DNA of 64,000 nucleotides, taken from positions 1 through 64,000 of the forward strand of contig NZ_FUYB01000004.1 of assembly GCF_900167255.1 (NCBI RefSeq), given 5' to 3'. The notes below the pieces were generated by a model. That model had not been told where the DNA came from. It saw only the letters and a list, made by a program, of their open reading frames with translations, and ran no database searches. Below, piece after piece: positions 8,150 to 16,582 of this stretch. Positions within the stretch are counted from its first letter, which is position 1; each line of letters opens with the position of its first letter. The translations under genes were made by a program, and so were the position numbers. This DNA comes from Thiothrix eikelboomii (GTDB taxonomy: Bacteria; Pseudomonadota; Gammaproteobacteria; Thiotrichales; Thiotrichaceae).

Positions 8150-8260
8150 GCAATATGCAAAGCGCTCGGATTCATATCGCCGAGGCCGAACGCCTCATCA
8201 AGGCAACAGGCTACCATCGGCGGGATAAGGAGTTGGCAGAGTTACAAGCCCAACTATAAA

Positions 8261-8284
8261 AATGATAGCGGATATGCTATCATT
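8261..8284. promoter_or_regulatory. Perfect inverted repeat before the second PIN module
   Basis: AATGATAGC at 8261-8269 and GCTATCATT at 8276-8284 are perfect inverted copies around a six-base centre. They lie 31 bases before the TTG start of the PIN gene, where a toxin-antitoxin autoregulatory operator is expected; an RHH antitoxin is encoded just downstream. A transcription terminator for the relic upstream is less likely since no T-run follows. Confidence 0.5.
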
Positions 8285-8314
8285 ATCTAATTAAAATGAT
8301 TACAAGTAAATTGT

Positions 8315-8746
8315 TTGAAAGTTTTGATTGATACGAATGTTCTGGTAGCCGTTATGCTTGGAAAGGAAGGTTCTGCTGCTAGGAAAGTTTTGGAAATCGC
8401 TTTGCAAAATCAAATAACCCCGTTGGTGGGTGAAGCTTTATTCAATGAATACTGGGATGTGCTCAGCCGTGAAGATCTAATGTGTCACTGCCCTTTGGAT
8501 ACAAATGAGCGCTTAGAGTTTTTGTCAGCTTTTTTAGCTTGTTGTGAGTGGTGTCGAATTTACTTCGGGTGGCGACCTAACCTCAAAGATGAAGGTGATA
8601 ATCATCTTATTGAACTTGCACTGGCAGGCAGAGCCAAATATATCATCAGCAACAATATACGTGATTTGAAAAGTGGTGACTTAATTTTTGATGACTTACA
8701 AATTGTCACACCGCAAACATTTATACAGGAGGCATTATGGGCGTAA
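8315..8746 (+). CDS. PIN-domain toxin of a second type II module
   Basis: This 143-residue protein begins at a TTG codon; no ATG is in frame nearby, and MKVLIDTNVLVAVML is the canonical PIN start with D6. Further acidic residues appear in ALFNEYWDVL, LKDEGDNHLIELA and NNIRDLKSGD. It is a relative of the PIN_3/COG1569 toxins. Unlike the module at 1210-1925, the toxin precedes its partner, which starts ten bases before the toxin's end. The gene is AT-rich compared with the receptor ends. The RNA target is unknown. Confidence 0.85.
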   Translation: MKVLIDTNVLVAVMLGKEGSAARKVLEIALQNQITPLVGEALFNEYWDVLSREDLMCHCPLDTNERLEFLSAFLACCEWCRIYFGWRPNLKDEGDNHLIELALAGRAKYIISNNIRDLKSGDLIFDDLQIVTPQTFIQEALWA

Positions 8747-8970
8747 TTACAGTCAGGCTACCCGAAGACACGCATCAGCGAATTAAAAATTTAGCCGCCT
8801 CACGCAATATCAGCATCAATAAACTCTACGAAGAGTTTACCATCATGGCTTTGACCGAGTTTGATGCAGAAAACCGTTTCAAGGCTTTAGCAAGTAAAGG
8901 CAATAAACAGCGCGGATTGGAGCTACTCAAAAAGCTCCAAAACCACTATGGCGATACCCAAGTCTCATAG
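8737..8970 (+). CDS. RHH-type antitoxin partner of the PIN toxin
   Basis: This 77-residue protein opens GVITVRLPEDTHQRIKNLA followed by SRNISINKLYEEF, a ribbon-helix-helix (Arc/CopG/HicB-like) DNA-binding motif; the C-terminal helix-rich segment probably neutralises the toxin. An AGGAGG sequence lies about five bases before the ATG, inside the end of the toxin gene, so the antitoxin has strong independent initiation. The order toxin then antitoxin is the reverse of most type II modules. Confidence 0.75.
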   Translation: MGVITVRLPEDTHQRIKNLAASRNISINKLYEEFTIMALTEFDAENRFKALASKGNKQRGLELLKKLQNHYGDTQVS

Positions 8971-8987
8971 TTTAGCGGGTCAACTTC

Positions 8988-9010
8988 AGAAGGAGTTATA
9001 TCCTCCTTCT
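8988..9010. terminator. Hairpin between convergent transcription units
   Basis: AGAAGGAG at 8988-8995 and CTCCTTCT at 9003-9010 form an 8-bp stem. It lies between the antitoxin gene and the convergent end of the homogentisate operon and could terminate either side, though its T-run is short. Confidence 0.5.
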
Positions 9011-9021
9011 TTGAGAGAGCT

Positions 9022-10035
9022 TTAGCCCTTATACGCTACCACCTGCTGATCAATTGCCCCAAACACGCTTTGCCCCTGCGCATCCAGCATTTCAATCCGA
9101 ATCGTATCACCGAATTTCATAAACGCAGTTTGGGGTTGACCCGTATTAATGGTTTCAATCATGCGTACTTCCGCGATACAGGAATAACCCACGCCACCTT
9201 CAGCCACCGCTGAACCATGTTCGGTATCTTGCTTATTCGATACCGTCCCTGAGCCAATAATTGCACCTGCACCTAAAGGGCGAGTCTTGGCAGCATGGGC
9301 GATGATTTGCGGGAAGTTGAAGGTCATATCTTCACCCGCATTCGCTTTACCGAAGAGAGCTTGGTTATAAGTAACCAATAGTGGCAAATGTACCCGCCCA
9401 TCTTGCCACGCAGCACCCAATTCATCGGGTGTGACCGCTACGGGTGAGAATACACTAGAGGGTTTAGATTGAAAAAAGCCAAAGCCTTTGGCGAGTTCAG
9501 CTGGAATCAAACCGCGCAAAGACACATCATTCACTAGCATCAGGAGGCGAATCTTATCAGCGCAGACTTCAGGGCTAGCGCCCATTGGCACATCATCAGT
9601 AATCACGGCTACTTCCGCTTCAAAATCAATCCCCCAGTCTTCGCTGGCTAAGGGTACTGGGTCGCGTGGGCCAATGAAGCTATCCGAGCCACCTTGATAC
9701 ATCAGCGGGTCCTGCCAAAAACTGGTTGGCATGTCGGCATTACGTGCCTTACGTACCAATTCAACATGGTTGACATAAGCGCTCCCATCGGCCCATTGAT
9801 AAGCACGCGGCAGGGGAGAGGCACAAGCGCCTTCATCAAAGGTAAAGCTAAGCGGGGCTTGACCGCTATTCAATGCATCGGATAAAGCTTGTAAGCGTGG
9901 GGCAAGATTTGCCCAATCGTCTAGAGCCGCTTGGAGGGTCGGGGCGATACCGCTTGCTTTCACCGCGTGCTTTAAATCGCGTGAAACTACGATTAATTCG
10001 CCATCCCGGCCTTGTTTTAATGAGGCGAGTTTCAT
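9022..10035 (-). CDS. Fumarylacetoacetate hydrolase-family protein, last gene of the homogentisate operon
   Basis: This 337-residue cytoplasmic enzyme probably cleaves fumarylacetoacetate to fumarate and acetoacetate. The FAH fold is seen in [15 protein letters not shown] (metal-binding acidic residues), [25 protein letters not shown] and [12 protein letters not shown]. It is shorter than the classical fumarylacetoacetases of about 420 residues and belongs to the shorter bacterial group common in hmg clusters. Its ATG overlaps the stop of hmgA (ATGA), indicating coupled translation. No maleylacetoacetate isomerase gene is in the cluster, so the isomer used remains open. Confidence 0.85.
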   Translation of the reverse strand: MKLASLKQGRDGELIVVSRDLKHAVKASGIAPTLQAALDDWANLAPRLQALSDALNSGQAPLSFTFDEGACASPLPRAYQWADGSAYVNHVELVRKARNADMPTSFWQDPLMYQGGSDSFIGPRDPVPLASEDWGIDFEAEVAVITDDVPMGASPEVCADKIRLLMLVNDVSLRGLIPAELAKGFGFFQSKPSSVFSPVAVTPDELGAAWQDGRVHLPLLVTYNQALFGKANAGEDMTFNFPQIIAHAAKTRPLGAGAIIGSGTVSNKQDTEHGSAVAEGGVGYSCIAEVRMIETINTGQPQTAFMKFGDTIRIEMLDAQGQSVFGAIDQQVVAYKG

Positions 10036-11330
10036 GCTGCTTCTCCAAAATGCTTAGTTAAACCCGCCCAGCACTCCATATAGTCGGTTTGTAAGGCGGG
10101 TGTTTGCAAGGCAAAACGAGTGGGTTGAATGACATAACGCGATTCAAACATAAACGCGAGCGTATTTTCATAGCGCTGTGGTTTGAGTTCAGCATGGCTG
10201 GCTTTTTCAAACACCGCTGCTTCCGGGCCATGCGGTGAGAAGCTATTGTGTAAGCTCGCACCACCGGGGTCAAATCCCCCGCTGTCTTTAGCATCATACA
10301 CGCCCAAGATTAAGCCCATGAATTCACTCATAAAATTACGATGATACCAAGGTGGGCGGAAAGTAGCTTCAGCCACCATCCAACGAGGTGGGAAGATCAC
10401 AAAATCGACATTTGCTACCCCCGCTTGGCCTGAGGGCGAAGTTAATACGGTGAAAATCGAAGGATCAGGATGATCGTAGCTGACCGTATTCATTACATTG
10501 AAACGGGCGAGATCATATTTGTAAGGTACAGAATTACCGGTCCAGGCGACGACATCGAGCGGTGAATGGCTTAAGTCACAGACATAATTCTGCCCCATGA
10601 ATTTAGTCACTAACTCAAACGCGCCTTCACGATCTTCGAAAGCTGCGACCGGGGTTTGGAAGTCACGATCATTCGCATAGCCATTTGCACCGACTGGGCC
10701 GCGTTCGGCGAGAATCAGGGGATGACCATAGTTTTCGCAAACATAACCTCGTGCTGTTGCATTCAAAAGTACGACTCGCCATTTCATTCCGCGTGGGATA
10801 ACCGCAATTTCACCCGGCACAAGTTCCAAGATGCCACATTCAGTGTGTAGCCGCAGGCCACCCGCTTGAGGTACTAATAGCATTTCGCCATCTGCATTCA
10901 GATAGAAACGCTCCTGCATAGATTGATTAGCCCGATAAATATGAATGCCTATCCCAGCTTGCCCCGGTACACTGCCATTGACGGCGAGTGTCGTTAATCC
11001 GGCCACAAAATCAGTGGGTTCAGTCGGGATAGGCAGCGGTGACCAACGCAGCATATCTGGTGGCGTTACCGCTTCTGTTAAGGGTGCACTTCGAGTTAAA
11101 CCGTTCTCAAGCGGGCGATAGCGGCCTTGAATCACGGAAGGGCGAATCCGATAAAACCAAGTCCGGCGATTATCGGCCCGTGGCGCCGTAAAAGCCGTGG
11201 TATTGAATTGCTCAGCATATAAGCCGTATTGGACGCGCTGTGGGCTGAAACGCCCTACTGGTAAAGCGCCTGCTAAGGCTTCGGATTCAAATTCATTGCC
11301 GAAGCCGTGTAAATAGTGCAGTTCACTCAT
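10032..11330 (-). CDS. hmgA: Homogentisate 1,2-dioxygenase
   Basis: This 432-residue enzyme opens the ring of homogentisate with O2 and Fe(II) to give maleylacetoacetate. Diagnostic stretches include [16 protein letters not shown] at the N-terminus, [13 protein letters not shown], and the iron-binding cupin region [14 protein letters not shown] with a distal SFSPHGPEA segment. The length is that of the family. It follows the DUF2783 gene by nine bases and overlaps the FAH gene. Homogentisate normally arises from tyrosine, phenylacetate or 3-hydroxyphenylacetate; the neighbouring hydroxylase suggests the last (inference). Confidence 0.96.
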   Translation of the reverse strand: MSELHYLHGFGNEFESEALAGALPVGRFSPQRVQYGLYAEQFNTTAFTAPRADNRRTWFYRIRPSVIQGRYRPLENGLTRSAPLTEAVTPPDMLRWSPLPIPTEPTDFVAGLTTLAVNGSVPGQAGIGIHIYRANQSMQERFYLNADGEMLLVPQAGGLRLHTECGILELVPGEIAVIPRGMKWRVVLLNATARGYVCENYGHPLILAERGPVGANGYANDRDFQTPVAAFEDREGAFELVTKFMGQNYVCDLSHSPLDVVAWTGNSVPYKYDLARFNVMNTVSYDHPDPSIFTVLTSPSGQAGVANVDFVIFPPRWMVAEATFRPPWYHRNFMSEFMGLILGVYDAKDSGGFDPGGASLHNSFSPHGPEAAVFEKASHAELKPQRYENTLAFMFESRYVIQPTRFALQTPALQTDYMECWAGLTKHFGEAA

Positions 11331-11339
11331 GCAAAACTC

Positions 11340-11552
11340 CTATTCATCGGTTGTGGTTACTTGAGCAGCTATCCGCATGGCTTCGAGCAGAATCGCTTGA
11401 TCACCAATATGATTGGCGAGAATTAAAATTAATCGGGCGTTGATACGTTCACTTTTGCGCTCATCACCTTCACGGTGTAAATCAGCGAGCGCTGCAAAGA
11501 AAGCATCGGCATCCGAGAAATTAGCTTGAAGATTTAATGAATTCATCGTCAT
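11340..11552 (-). CDS. DUF2783 small protein, possible hydroxylase coupling subunit
   Basis: This 70-residue soluble protein carries the DUF2783 signature (LNLQANFSDADAFFAALAD ... SERINARLILILANHIGD). It lies between the flavin monooxygenase (six-base gap) and hmgA (nine-base gap), so all three are one unit. As remembered from Pseudomonas putida U, 3-hydroxyphenylacetate 6-hydroxylase needs a flavoprotein and a small coupling protein; a gene of this size in this place fits that role. That assignment is inference; only the family membership and the position are seen. Confidence 0.8.
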   Translation of the reverse strand: MTMNSLNLQANFSDADAFFAALADLHREGDERKSERINARLILILANHIGDQAILLEAMRIAAQVTTTDE

Positions 11553-11558
11553 TTTGGC

Positions 11559-13241
11559 TTACTCCTTGCCTAATGCACGTTGCATCGCCGCCCTAACTGA
11601 AGCTGCTTGCACTTGTCGCCAACGCGCTGCCACATGCTGATCGGGGCGAATTAAATAAGCAGTGCCGGGTTTAAGGTCATAGCGCTCAGTGACTAAGCCA
11701 AGGTGATCTTTCAATGTTGTGTAATTGGGAACAGGTTGGTCAGCCAGTTGATCCGCAATCATGAGGATCTCTAAATCAGGGATTGACTTAAGGGCAGCTA
11801 AGTCCTCATCCGCTAAATCACGCCCATCGACTAAGAGTACGAAACGATCCCCTAATTGTTGCAAAAGCCAAGGTTCGCTACGGTAGGCAGTACTCAAAGC
11901 GGTGATCGGTGCATCCTTACAACTAGCCCCGGGGCGCAGTGCTGCGGGGAATTGATCACTGCGAGTATCCGGTGTATTTAGAGTCGAACCTGCATAAATA
12001 CAAGGGGTGGATAAACGTCCGCTATTGACTAAAGGGCGCGCAAAAGCGTAATGCTCAGCCAGCTCTAACGCGGTGTCGCGGAATAAGCGAGTGACCCGAT
12101 TTTTGGGCGTAATGAAGTCAGTGGCACGGGTGGAGTTGAGGATATTCTCATCCGCGCCCTGACTGCGTTCTTGATCATAAGTTTGGAGTAAACGGGCAGG
12201 CGCTTGCTGCTTTAACACACGGGCTAGCTTCCAGATGAGATTTTCTGCCGATTGCAGCGCTCCATTTGCGCCCCGTGCACCGAAGGGCGAAACCTGATGG
12301 GCTGAATCACCCACAAATATAATCCGATCTTGGTGAAGGAAGGAATCCATGCGCCGACAACGGAAGCTATAAACGCTCAACCATTCAAACTCAAACTCAA
12401 TATCATCGCCGAGCATGGCCTGCACGAGGGGACGGACTTTTTCTGGGTCACGCCAAGCTTGCCGATCCGCATTCGGGCCGAGTTGGAAGTCAATCCGCCA
12501 GCAGCCATCAGGTTGCTTATGCAAGAGCACCGATTGCCCCGGATGGAAGGGGGGATCAAACCAAAACCAACGTTCGGTCGGGAAATCCGCTTTCATTAGA
12601 ATATCGGCAATCAAGAAAGTGTCATTGAAAATCTGCCCTCTAGATGACAAACCTAGGCTGTCTCGAATCGGGCTATTAGCCCCATCGGCGACCAAGACAT
12701 AATCACAAGTCATGTGATATTCGCCTTCAGGTGTACTGACACTGACCTCGACTTGTTCACCTATTTTCTTAACTTGGGTGACTTTAGTTTGCCAGCGTAA
12801 ATCAATTTCTGGAAAGTCTTGAATCCGATTAACTAGAAACTCTTCAGGGTAGTACTGCTGAATATTGATGAAAGCAGGGCGTTGATGACCGTTTTCAGGC
12901 AGTAGATTAAACTCATAAACTTGGCGCTCATGGAAGAATACTTTGCCTAATTGCCAAGTCACTCCCTTATCCACCATCGCTTGGCCACAGCCGACGCGAT
13001 CTAAAATTTCCAAGGTGCGCTTAGAGAAACATAAGGCGCGTGAGCCGTAGCTGACGGTATTATCTTCATCTAAAACCACGCTGGGGATACCTTGCTTGGC
13101 AAGATCTAGAGCACAATACAACCCAGTGGGGCCACCACCAACAATTAACACGGGATGATGAGCTGGCGGCTTAGCGTCTTGATCACGGCTGCGTTGGAAG
13201 GCATAGACTGGATTCACATAGGTTGAAACCACAATATTCAC
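11559..13241 (-). CDS. FAD-dependent aromatic monooxygenase (MhpA-like)
   Basis: This 560-residue class A flavoprotein hydroxylase has the Rossmann motif VLIVGGGPTGLYCALDLAKQ near residue 32, a DG motif in YVLVADGANSPIRDSLGL, and the FAD ribityl motif FVGDSAHQVSPFGARG. The C-terminal 150 residues resemble the thioredoxin-like tail of phenol and 3-hydroxyphenylpropionate hydroxylases. In the context of hmgA it probably makes homogentisate from a mono-hydroxylated phenylacetate; other aromatic substrates are possible. An AGGAG-like site lies just before the ATG. It follows the MBL gene by 67 bases and is co-directional with it. Confidence 0.85.
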   Translation of the reverse strand: MNIVVSTYVNPVYAFQRSRDQDAKPPAHHPVLIVGGGPTGLYCALDLAKQGIPSVVLDEDNTVSYGSRALCFSKRTLEILDRVGCGQAMVDKGVTWQLGKVFFHERQVYEFNLLPENGHQRPAFINIQQYYPEEFLVNRIQDFPEIDLRWQTKVTQVKKIGEQVEVSVSTPEGEYHMTCDYVLVADGANSPIRDSLGLSSRGQIFNDTFLIADILMKADFPTERWFWFDPPFHPGQSVLLHKQPDGCWRIDFQLGPNADRQAWRDPEKVRPLVQAMLGDDIEFEFEWLSVYSFRCRRMDSFLHQDRIIFVGDSAHQVSPFGARGANGALQSAENLIWKLARVLKQQAPARLLQTYDQERSQGADENILNSTRATDFITPKNRVTRLFRDTALELAEHYAFARPLVNSGRLSTPCIYAGSTLNTPDTRSDQFPAALRPGASCKDAPITALSTAYRSEPWLLQQLGDRFVLLVDGRDLADEDLAALKSIPDLEILMIADQLADQPVPNYTTLKDHLGLVTERYDLKPGTAYLIRPDQHVAARWRQVQAASVRAAMQRALGKE

Positions 13242-13308
13242 TCCTCCTGAAGGTTGAAGTTCTAAAGCCTTGCAACACTAGCAAGGCTCAATGGCGTGAA
13301 CTAGCCTG

Positions 13309-14271
13309 TTATTGGCTAACCACGGCTTGGAGTGAATGCCACATTTGATTATCTCGCTCAGCCGTCCAAATACGTGGATCAGGATAGTCGCCTGCTTCGT
13401 CATAGCAACGGGTAACATCAAACGGTAAGCAGTGTTCGAAAATAACCCAATGGCCGAATTGAGGTTGCAGTAATTGATAGGTATTTGCATAAGTCGCTGC
13501 TAAATCCATACCGGCTGCACGGCAAGCTTTCACATTGCCATACATTTGTGCTAAGAAATCTCGCGTACCATGAATTGCTGCCAAACATTGCTCTGCAGTG
13601 ACCAAAGCTTCGCCACGACCGGGGACTAATTTTTCCGGTTGCAAGGCGGCAATTTTGTCTAAAGTGTTCGGCCATTCCTCGTGATAAGCATCTCCCGTGT
13701 AAGGGGTTGCGCCATACTCCACTTGATCGCCAGAGAACAAGATTTTTTCTTTCGGTAACCAAACGACCGTATCGCCTTTCGTATGGCCTTTGCCTAAATG
13801 CATAATCCGCACTTCGCGCTGCCCCATAAAGACGGTCAACTCACGTTCAAACACAATATTCGGCCAAGTCAAACCCGGAATCGAGCTAGCATCTGCGAAC
13901 AGACGTGGGAAACGACCTAATTCAGATTCAAAGTCTTGCTGACCCCGTTCGACAATCAGATCATAGGTATGACGGCTGGCATAAATATTTTGGGGTTGAT
14001 AGGCTGAAGCGCCTAACACACGCACAGCATGATAATGCGACATCACCACATGCTTAATCGGCAAATCAGTCACTTCGCGAATGCGGCGAATGACATCCTC
14101 TGCCATTGTGGGGGTGGCTTGGGTGTCGATCACCATCACGGAGTCATCACCAATAATAATGCCAGTGTTCGGATCACCTTCAGCCGTGTAGGCATAGACA
14201 CCTTCAGCTAATTGCGAAAAACTGATTTGTTTTTGATCTAGATCAGCTACGGATGCAAATTGTTTACCCAT
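13309..14271 (-). CDS. MBL-fold hydrolase-like protein with altered metal motif
   Basis: This 320-residue protein has the metallo-beta-lactamase fold: TGIIIGDDSVMVIDTQATP, then HVVMSHYHAVRVLGASAY, then LGKGHTKGDTVVWLP and ILFSGDQVEYG. The canonical HxHxDH is present only as H79-Y-H81-A-V-R84: the Asp and third His are replaced, so one metal site should be lost or changed. It is the promoter-proximal gene of the homogentisate operon. Possible roles include hydrolysis of a thioester or lactone feeding into or leaking from the pathway; the substrate is unknown. No signal peptide was seen. Confidence 0.8.
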   Translation of the reverse strand: MGKQFASVADLDQKQISFSQLAEGVYAYTAEGDPNTGIIIGDDSVMVIDTQATPTMAEDVIRRIREVTDLPIKHVVMSHYHAVRVLGASAYQPQNIYASRHTYDLIVERGQQDFESELGRFPRLFADASSIPGLTWPNIVFERELTVFMGQREVRIMHLGKGHTKGDTVVWLPKEKILFSGDQVEYGATPYTGDAYHEEWPNTLDKIAALQPEKLVPGRGEALVTAEQCLAAIHGTRDFLAQMYGNVKACRAAGMDLAATYANTYQLLQPQFGHWVIFEHCLPFDVTRCYDEAGDYPDPRIWTAERDNQMWHSLQAVVSQ

Positions 14272-14306
14272 AATCTGGCAGACTCCTCATAGTGTGCGGT
14301 GGTGAA

Positions 14307-14328
14307 ATTAGTTTCGATCAAAACTAAT
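14307..14328. promoter_or_regulatory. Candidate MarR operator between the homogentisate operon and its regulator
   Basis: ATTAGTTT at 14307-14314 and AAACTAAT at 14321-14328 are perfect inverted copies around six bases. The site lies in the 111-base AT-rich region shared by the divergent MBL gene and marR-type gene, a standard place for MarR control of both promoters. Further imperfect AT-rich repeats follow towards the regulator start. The binding protein is inferred from the position. Confidence 0.65.
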
Positions 14329-14382
14329 ATAATTTCGAATAAAATCATTTGCAAGAAAAATTAATATAATTAAAATGTTGCA

Positions 14383-14850
14383 ATGAACAAATTAGAGCTT
14401 GAAAATTTTTTGCCTTACCACCTTTCCATTACCTCTGAAATGGTGAGTCGGGCTTTATCTAAAGTCTATGCTGATTTTGGGGTGACTATTCCTGAATGGC
14501 GGGTCATGGTACATCTTAATCACCATGGTTCTTTGACACCTAGCCAGCTAGGCGTGGCGACTAGCATGGATAAGGCGCGTGTAAGTCGAGCTTTAATCTT
14601 AATGGATAAAAAAGCCTTGATCAGTCGGCAGGTCGATCAGTGGGATAAGCGGGTTGCACATATTTGCTTGACGGACACTGGCAAGGATTTGTTTACCCAG
14701 ATTGAACCGGAAGTCATGGCATGGAATGCTTGCTTAGCGCGGGATATGCCCGATCAACAACATGATGATTTGCTGCAAGCTTTAAAAACCGTAGAAACTT
14801 GGTGTAAAGCCCAAGGCGACAGCACCAGTGAAGCGGACTATGATGATTGA
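14383..14850 (+). CDS. MarR-family repressor, probably of the homogentisate operon
   Basis: This 155-residue protein has the MarR winged helix: VTIPEWRVMVHLNHHGSLTP, SQLGVATSMDKARVSRALIL (recognition helix) and the wing LISRQVDQWDKRVAHICLTDTG. It is transcribed away from the catabolic operon and shares its promoter region and palindrome. By family, an aromatic acid ligand such as homogentisate or a hydroxyphenylacetate would release the repressor. The pairing with this operon rests on location only. Confidence 0.85.
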   Translation: MNKLELENFLPYHLSITSEMVSRALSKVYADFGVTIPEWRVMVHLNHHGSLTPSQLGVATSMDKARVSRALILMDKKALISRQVDQWDKRVAHICLTDTGKDLFTQIEPEVMAWNACLARDMPDQQHDDLLQALKTVETWCKAQGDSTSEADYDD

Positions 14851-14892
14851 TTAGCTCAAGTCTTCAAAGAGCAGCAGAACAAACCGTAGCGC

Positions 14893-15546
14893 TTAAACAG
14901 CGTTGTGCTTAAGTTTGAGGGGGGCTAACAAACGTTGGCCATCTAAATAAGCAGCACCGTCTTGGTAGCTTAGGCGCTCAGCACAAAACCAAGCGACGAC
15001 TTGCGGATAGATGCGGTGCTCTTTAACGAGGACACGTGCGGCTAAAGTTTCTGCGGTATCTTCGGCGAATACTGGAACTTCAGCCTGTAAAACCACCGCT
15101 CCCGCATCCAGTTCAGCGGTCACGAAATGCACACTCGCCCCATGTATTTGCGCTTGATCATCCAAGGCACGTTGATGGGTATGCACCCCCTTATAGGCGG
15201 GCAAGAGGGAAGGGTGGATATTAAGCATCCGCCCAGTATAAGCCTGCACAAACTCTGCCGTGAGAATCCGCATAAAACCCGCCAACACCACTAAATCGGG
15301 TTGAAAGCTATCAATCAAGGCTTTTAAGGCTTGATCAAATGCAGCCCGCTCGGCAAAGTTTTTATGATCGAGGGTTTGGGTTTCAATCCCGGCTGCCTGT
15401 GCACGCTCCAAGCCATAAACCCTAGGTCGATTGCTAATCACCGCGACTATCGAGGCTTGAATATCGCCTTGTGCACAAGCATTGATCAGGGCTTGTAAAT
15501 TACTGCCACTGCCGGAGATTAAAACAACAATCCGTTTAGTCGACAT
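14893..15546 (-). CDS. purN: Phosphoribosylglycinamide formyltransferase
   Basis: This 217-residue enzyme transfers a formyl group from 10-formyltetrahydrofolate to GAR, the third step of purine synthesis. It shows [15 protein letters not shown] at the N-terminus, [16 protein letters not shown], and the active-site region [20 protein letters not shown] with Asn and His; [19 protein letters not shown] carries the catalytic Asp. It overlaps the end of purM by 11 bases, so the two are one operon with coupled translation, as in other gammaproteobacteria. Confidence 0.96.
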   Translation of the reverse strand: MSTKRIVVLISGSGSNLQALINACAQGDIQASIVAVISNRPRVYGLERAQAAGIETQTLDHKNFAERAAFDQALKALIDSFQPDLVVLAGFMRILTAEFVQAYTGRMLNIHPSLLPAYKGVHTHQRALDDQAQIHGASVHFVTAELDAGAVVLQAEVPVFAEDTAETLAARVLVKEHRIYPQVVAWFCAERLSYQDGAAYLDGQRLLAPLKLKHNAV

Positions 15547-16582
15547 AAGTTACATGTGTCTCAGCGGCATCCGTGGTGGCAAGCTCTCCAATCACCCAAG
15601 CAGGTACATGGTCTAAACGGCAAGTCGTGAGAATATCTTCTTTATCTTGAGCAGCGACCACTAAGATCAGGCCAATTCCACAGTTGAAGGTACGCAACAT
15701 TTCTTCTTCAGTTACCTTACCTTGTTCTTGTAGCCAATTGAAAATCGCCGGACGCTCCCAACTTTTACACTTCACTCGTGCTTGCAGACCAGCGGGCAGA
15801 ACACGGGGTAAATTATCGGTGATACCGCCCCCAGTGATATGGGCGATACCATGAATATCATGGCGTTTTAGTAGGTTGAGTACCAACTTAGTGTAAATTT
15901 TAGTAGGTTCTAACAGGGTCTGGCCTAAGGTGGAATTGCCAAAAGGCGCAGTTAAGGACGCTTGGCTGACTTCAAGGATTTTACGAATCAAGGAATAGCC
16001 ATTGGAGTGTGGACCACTAGAGCCAATCCCAATCAATACATCATCACGATGTACTTTGGTTTGATCAATGATCTTATCACGTTCAACCACACCGACACAG
16101 AAGCCAGCTAGATCAAAATCATTGCCATGATACATACCCGGCATTTCAGCCGTTTCACCCCCGGCTAACGCAGCACCGGCTTGTAAGCAACCTTCAGCAA
16201 TACCTTGAATGACTTGCTCAGCCACATCGACATCTAATTTGCCCGTTGCATAATAATCAAGGAAGAATAAAGGCTCGGCACCACTGACAATAATGTCATT
16301 CACGCACATGGCAACTAAATCAATGCCGATAGTGTGATAAATGCCAGTATCTAAAGCTAATTTAAGCTTAGTACCGACCCCATCAGTGCCAGAGACTAAA
16401 ATTGGTTGTTTATACTGTGGCGGAATCGCTAATAAAGCACCAAATCCCCCAATCCCTGAAAGCATTTCAGGGCGGCGCGTTTTTTGCGCATGTGGTTTAA
16501 TCCGGCGAACTAATTCTTCGCCTGCATCAATATCAACACCCGCATCGCGGTAGCTTAGAGAAACACCTTCAGCCATTGCCAT
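15536..16582 (-). CDS. purM: Phosphoribosylformylglycinamidine cyclo-ligase (AIR synthetase)
   Basis: This 348-residue ATP-dependent enzyme closes the imidazole ring of AIR. Recognisable segments are [57 protein letters not shown] and [16 protein letters not shown]. The length is normal for the family. The ATG at 16582 gives [15 protein letters not shown]; a start two codons in is equally possible. It heads the purM-purN operon. No PurR-type operator was identified in the 300 bases upstream. Confidence 0.96.
   Translation of the reverse strand: MAMAEGVSLSYRDAGVDIDAGEELVRRIKPHAQKTRRPEMLSGIGGFGALLAIPPQYKQPILVSGTDGVGTKLKLALDTGIYHTIGIDLVAMCVNDIIVSGAEPLFFLDYYATGKLDVDVAEQVIQGIAEGCLQAGAALAGGETAEMPGMYHGNDFDLAGFCVGVVERDKIIDQTKVHRDDVLIGIGSSGPHSNGYSLIRKILEVSQASLTAPFGNSTLGQTLLEPTKIYTKLVLNLLKRHDIHGIAHITGGGITDNLPRVLPAGLQARVKCKSWERPAIFNWLQEQGKVTEEEMLRTFNCGIGLILVVAAQDKEDILTTCRLDHVPAWVIGELATTDAAETHVTYVD

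Larger units (their letters stand above)
7311..8259 (+). pseudogene. Receptor copy 3: headless, frameshifted TPR remnant
   Basis: The relic begins at the IS edge with FRSLWGNPIRTLTTDAQEAL, which aligns with the segment of copy 2 around FFTKPWENLTEKLEQ. A one-base insertion near 7385 shifts the frame to SNLRGLGRLQEALEV, and a second break near 7670 (with a deletion relative to copy 1) leads to MRFDYCQLLLDEGEND and the conserved C-terminus ending in GYHRRDKELAELQ. No TIR or NTPase sequence precedes it. An ATG at 7380 and another at 7537 could start short peptides, but no function is likely. It may still serve as a sequence donor for its paralogues (inference). Confidence 0.85.

Noticed and set aside
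1-8970. CRISPR array or phage-encoded retron in the repeat-rich defence-like region
   Set aside because: The repeats are two- or three-copy coding paralogues and single palindromes; no regularly spaced short repeats, cas genes or reverse transcriptase were found.
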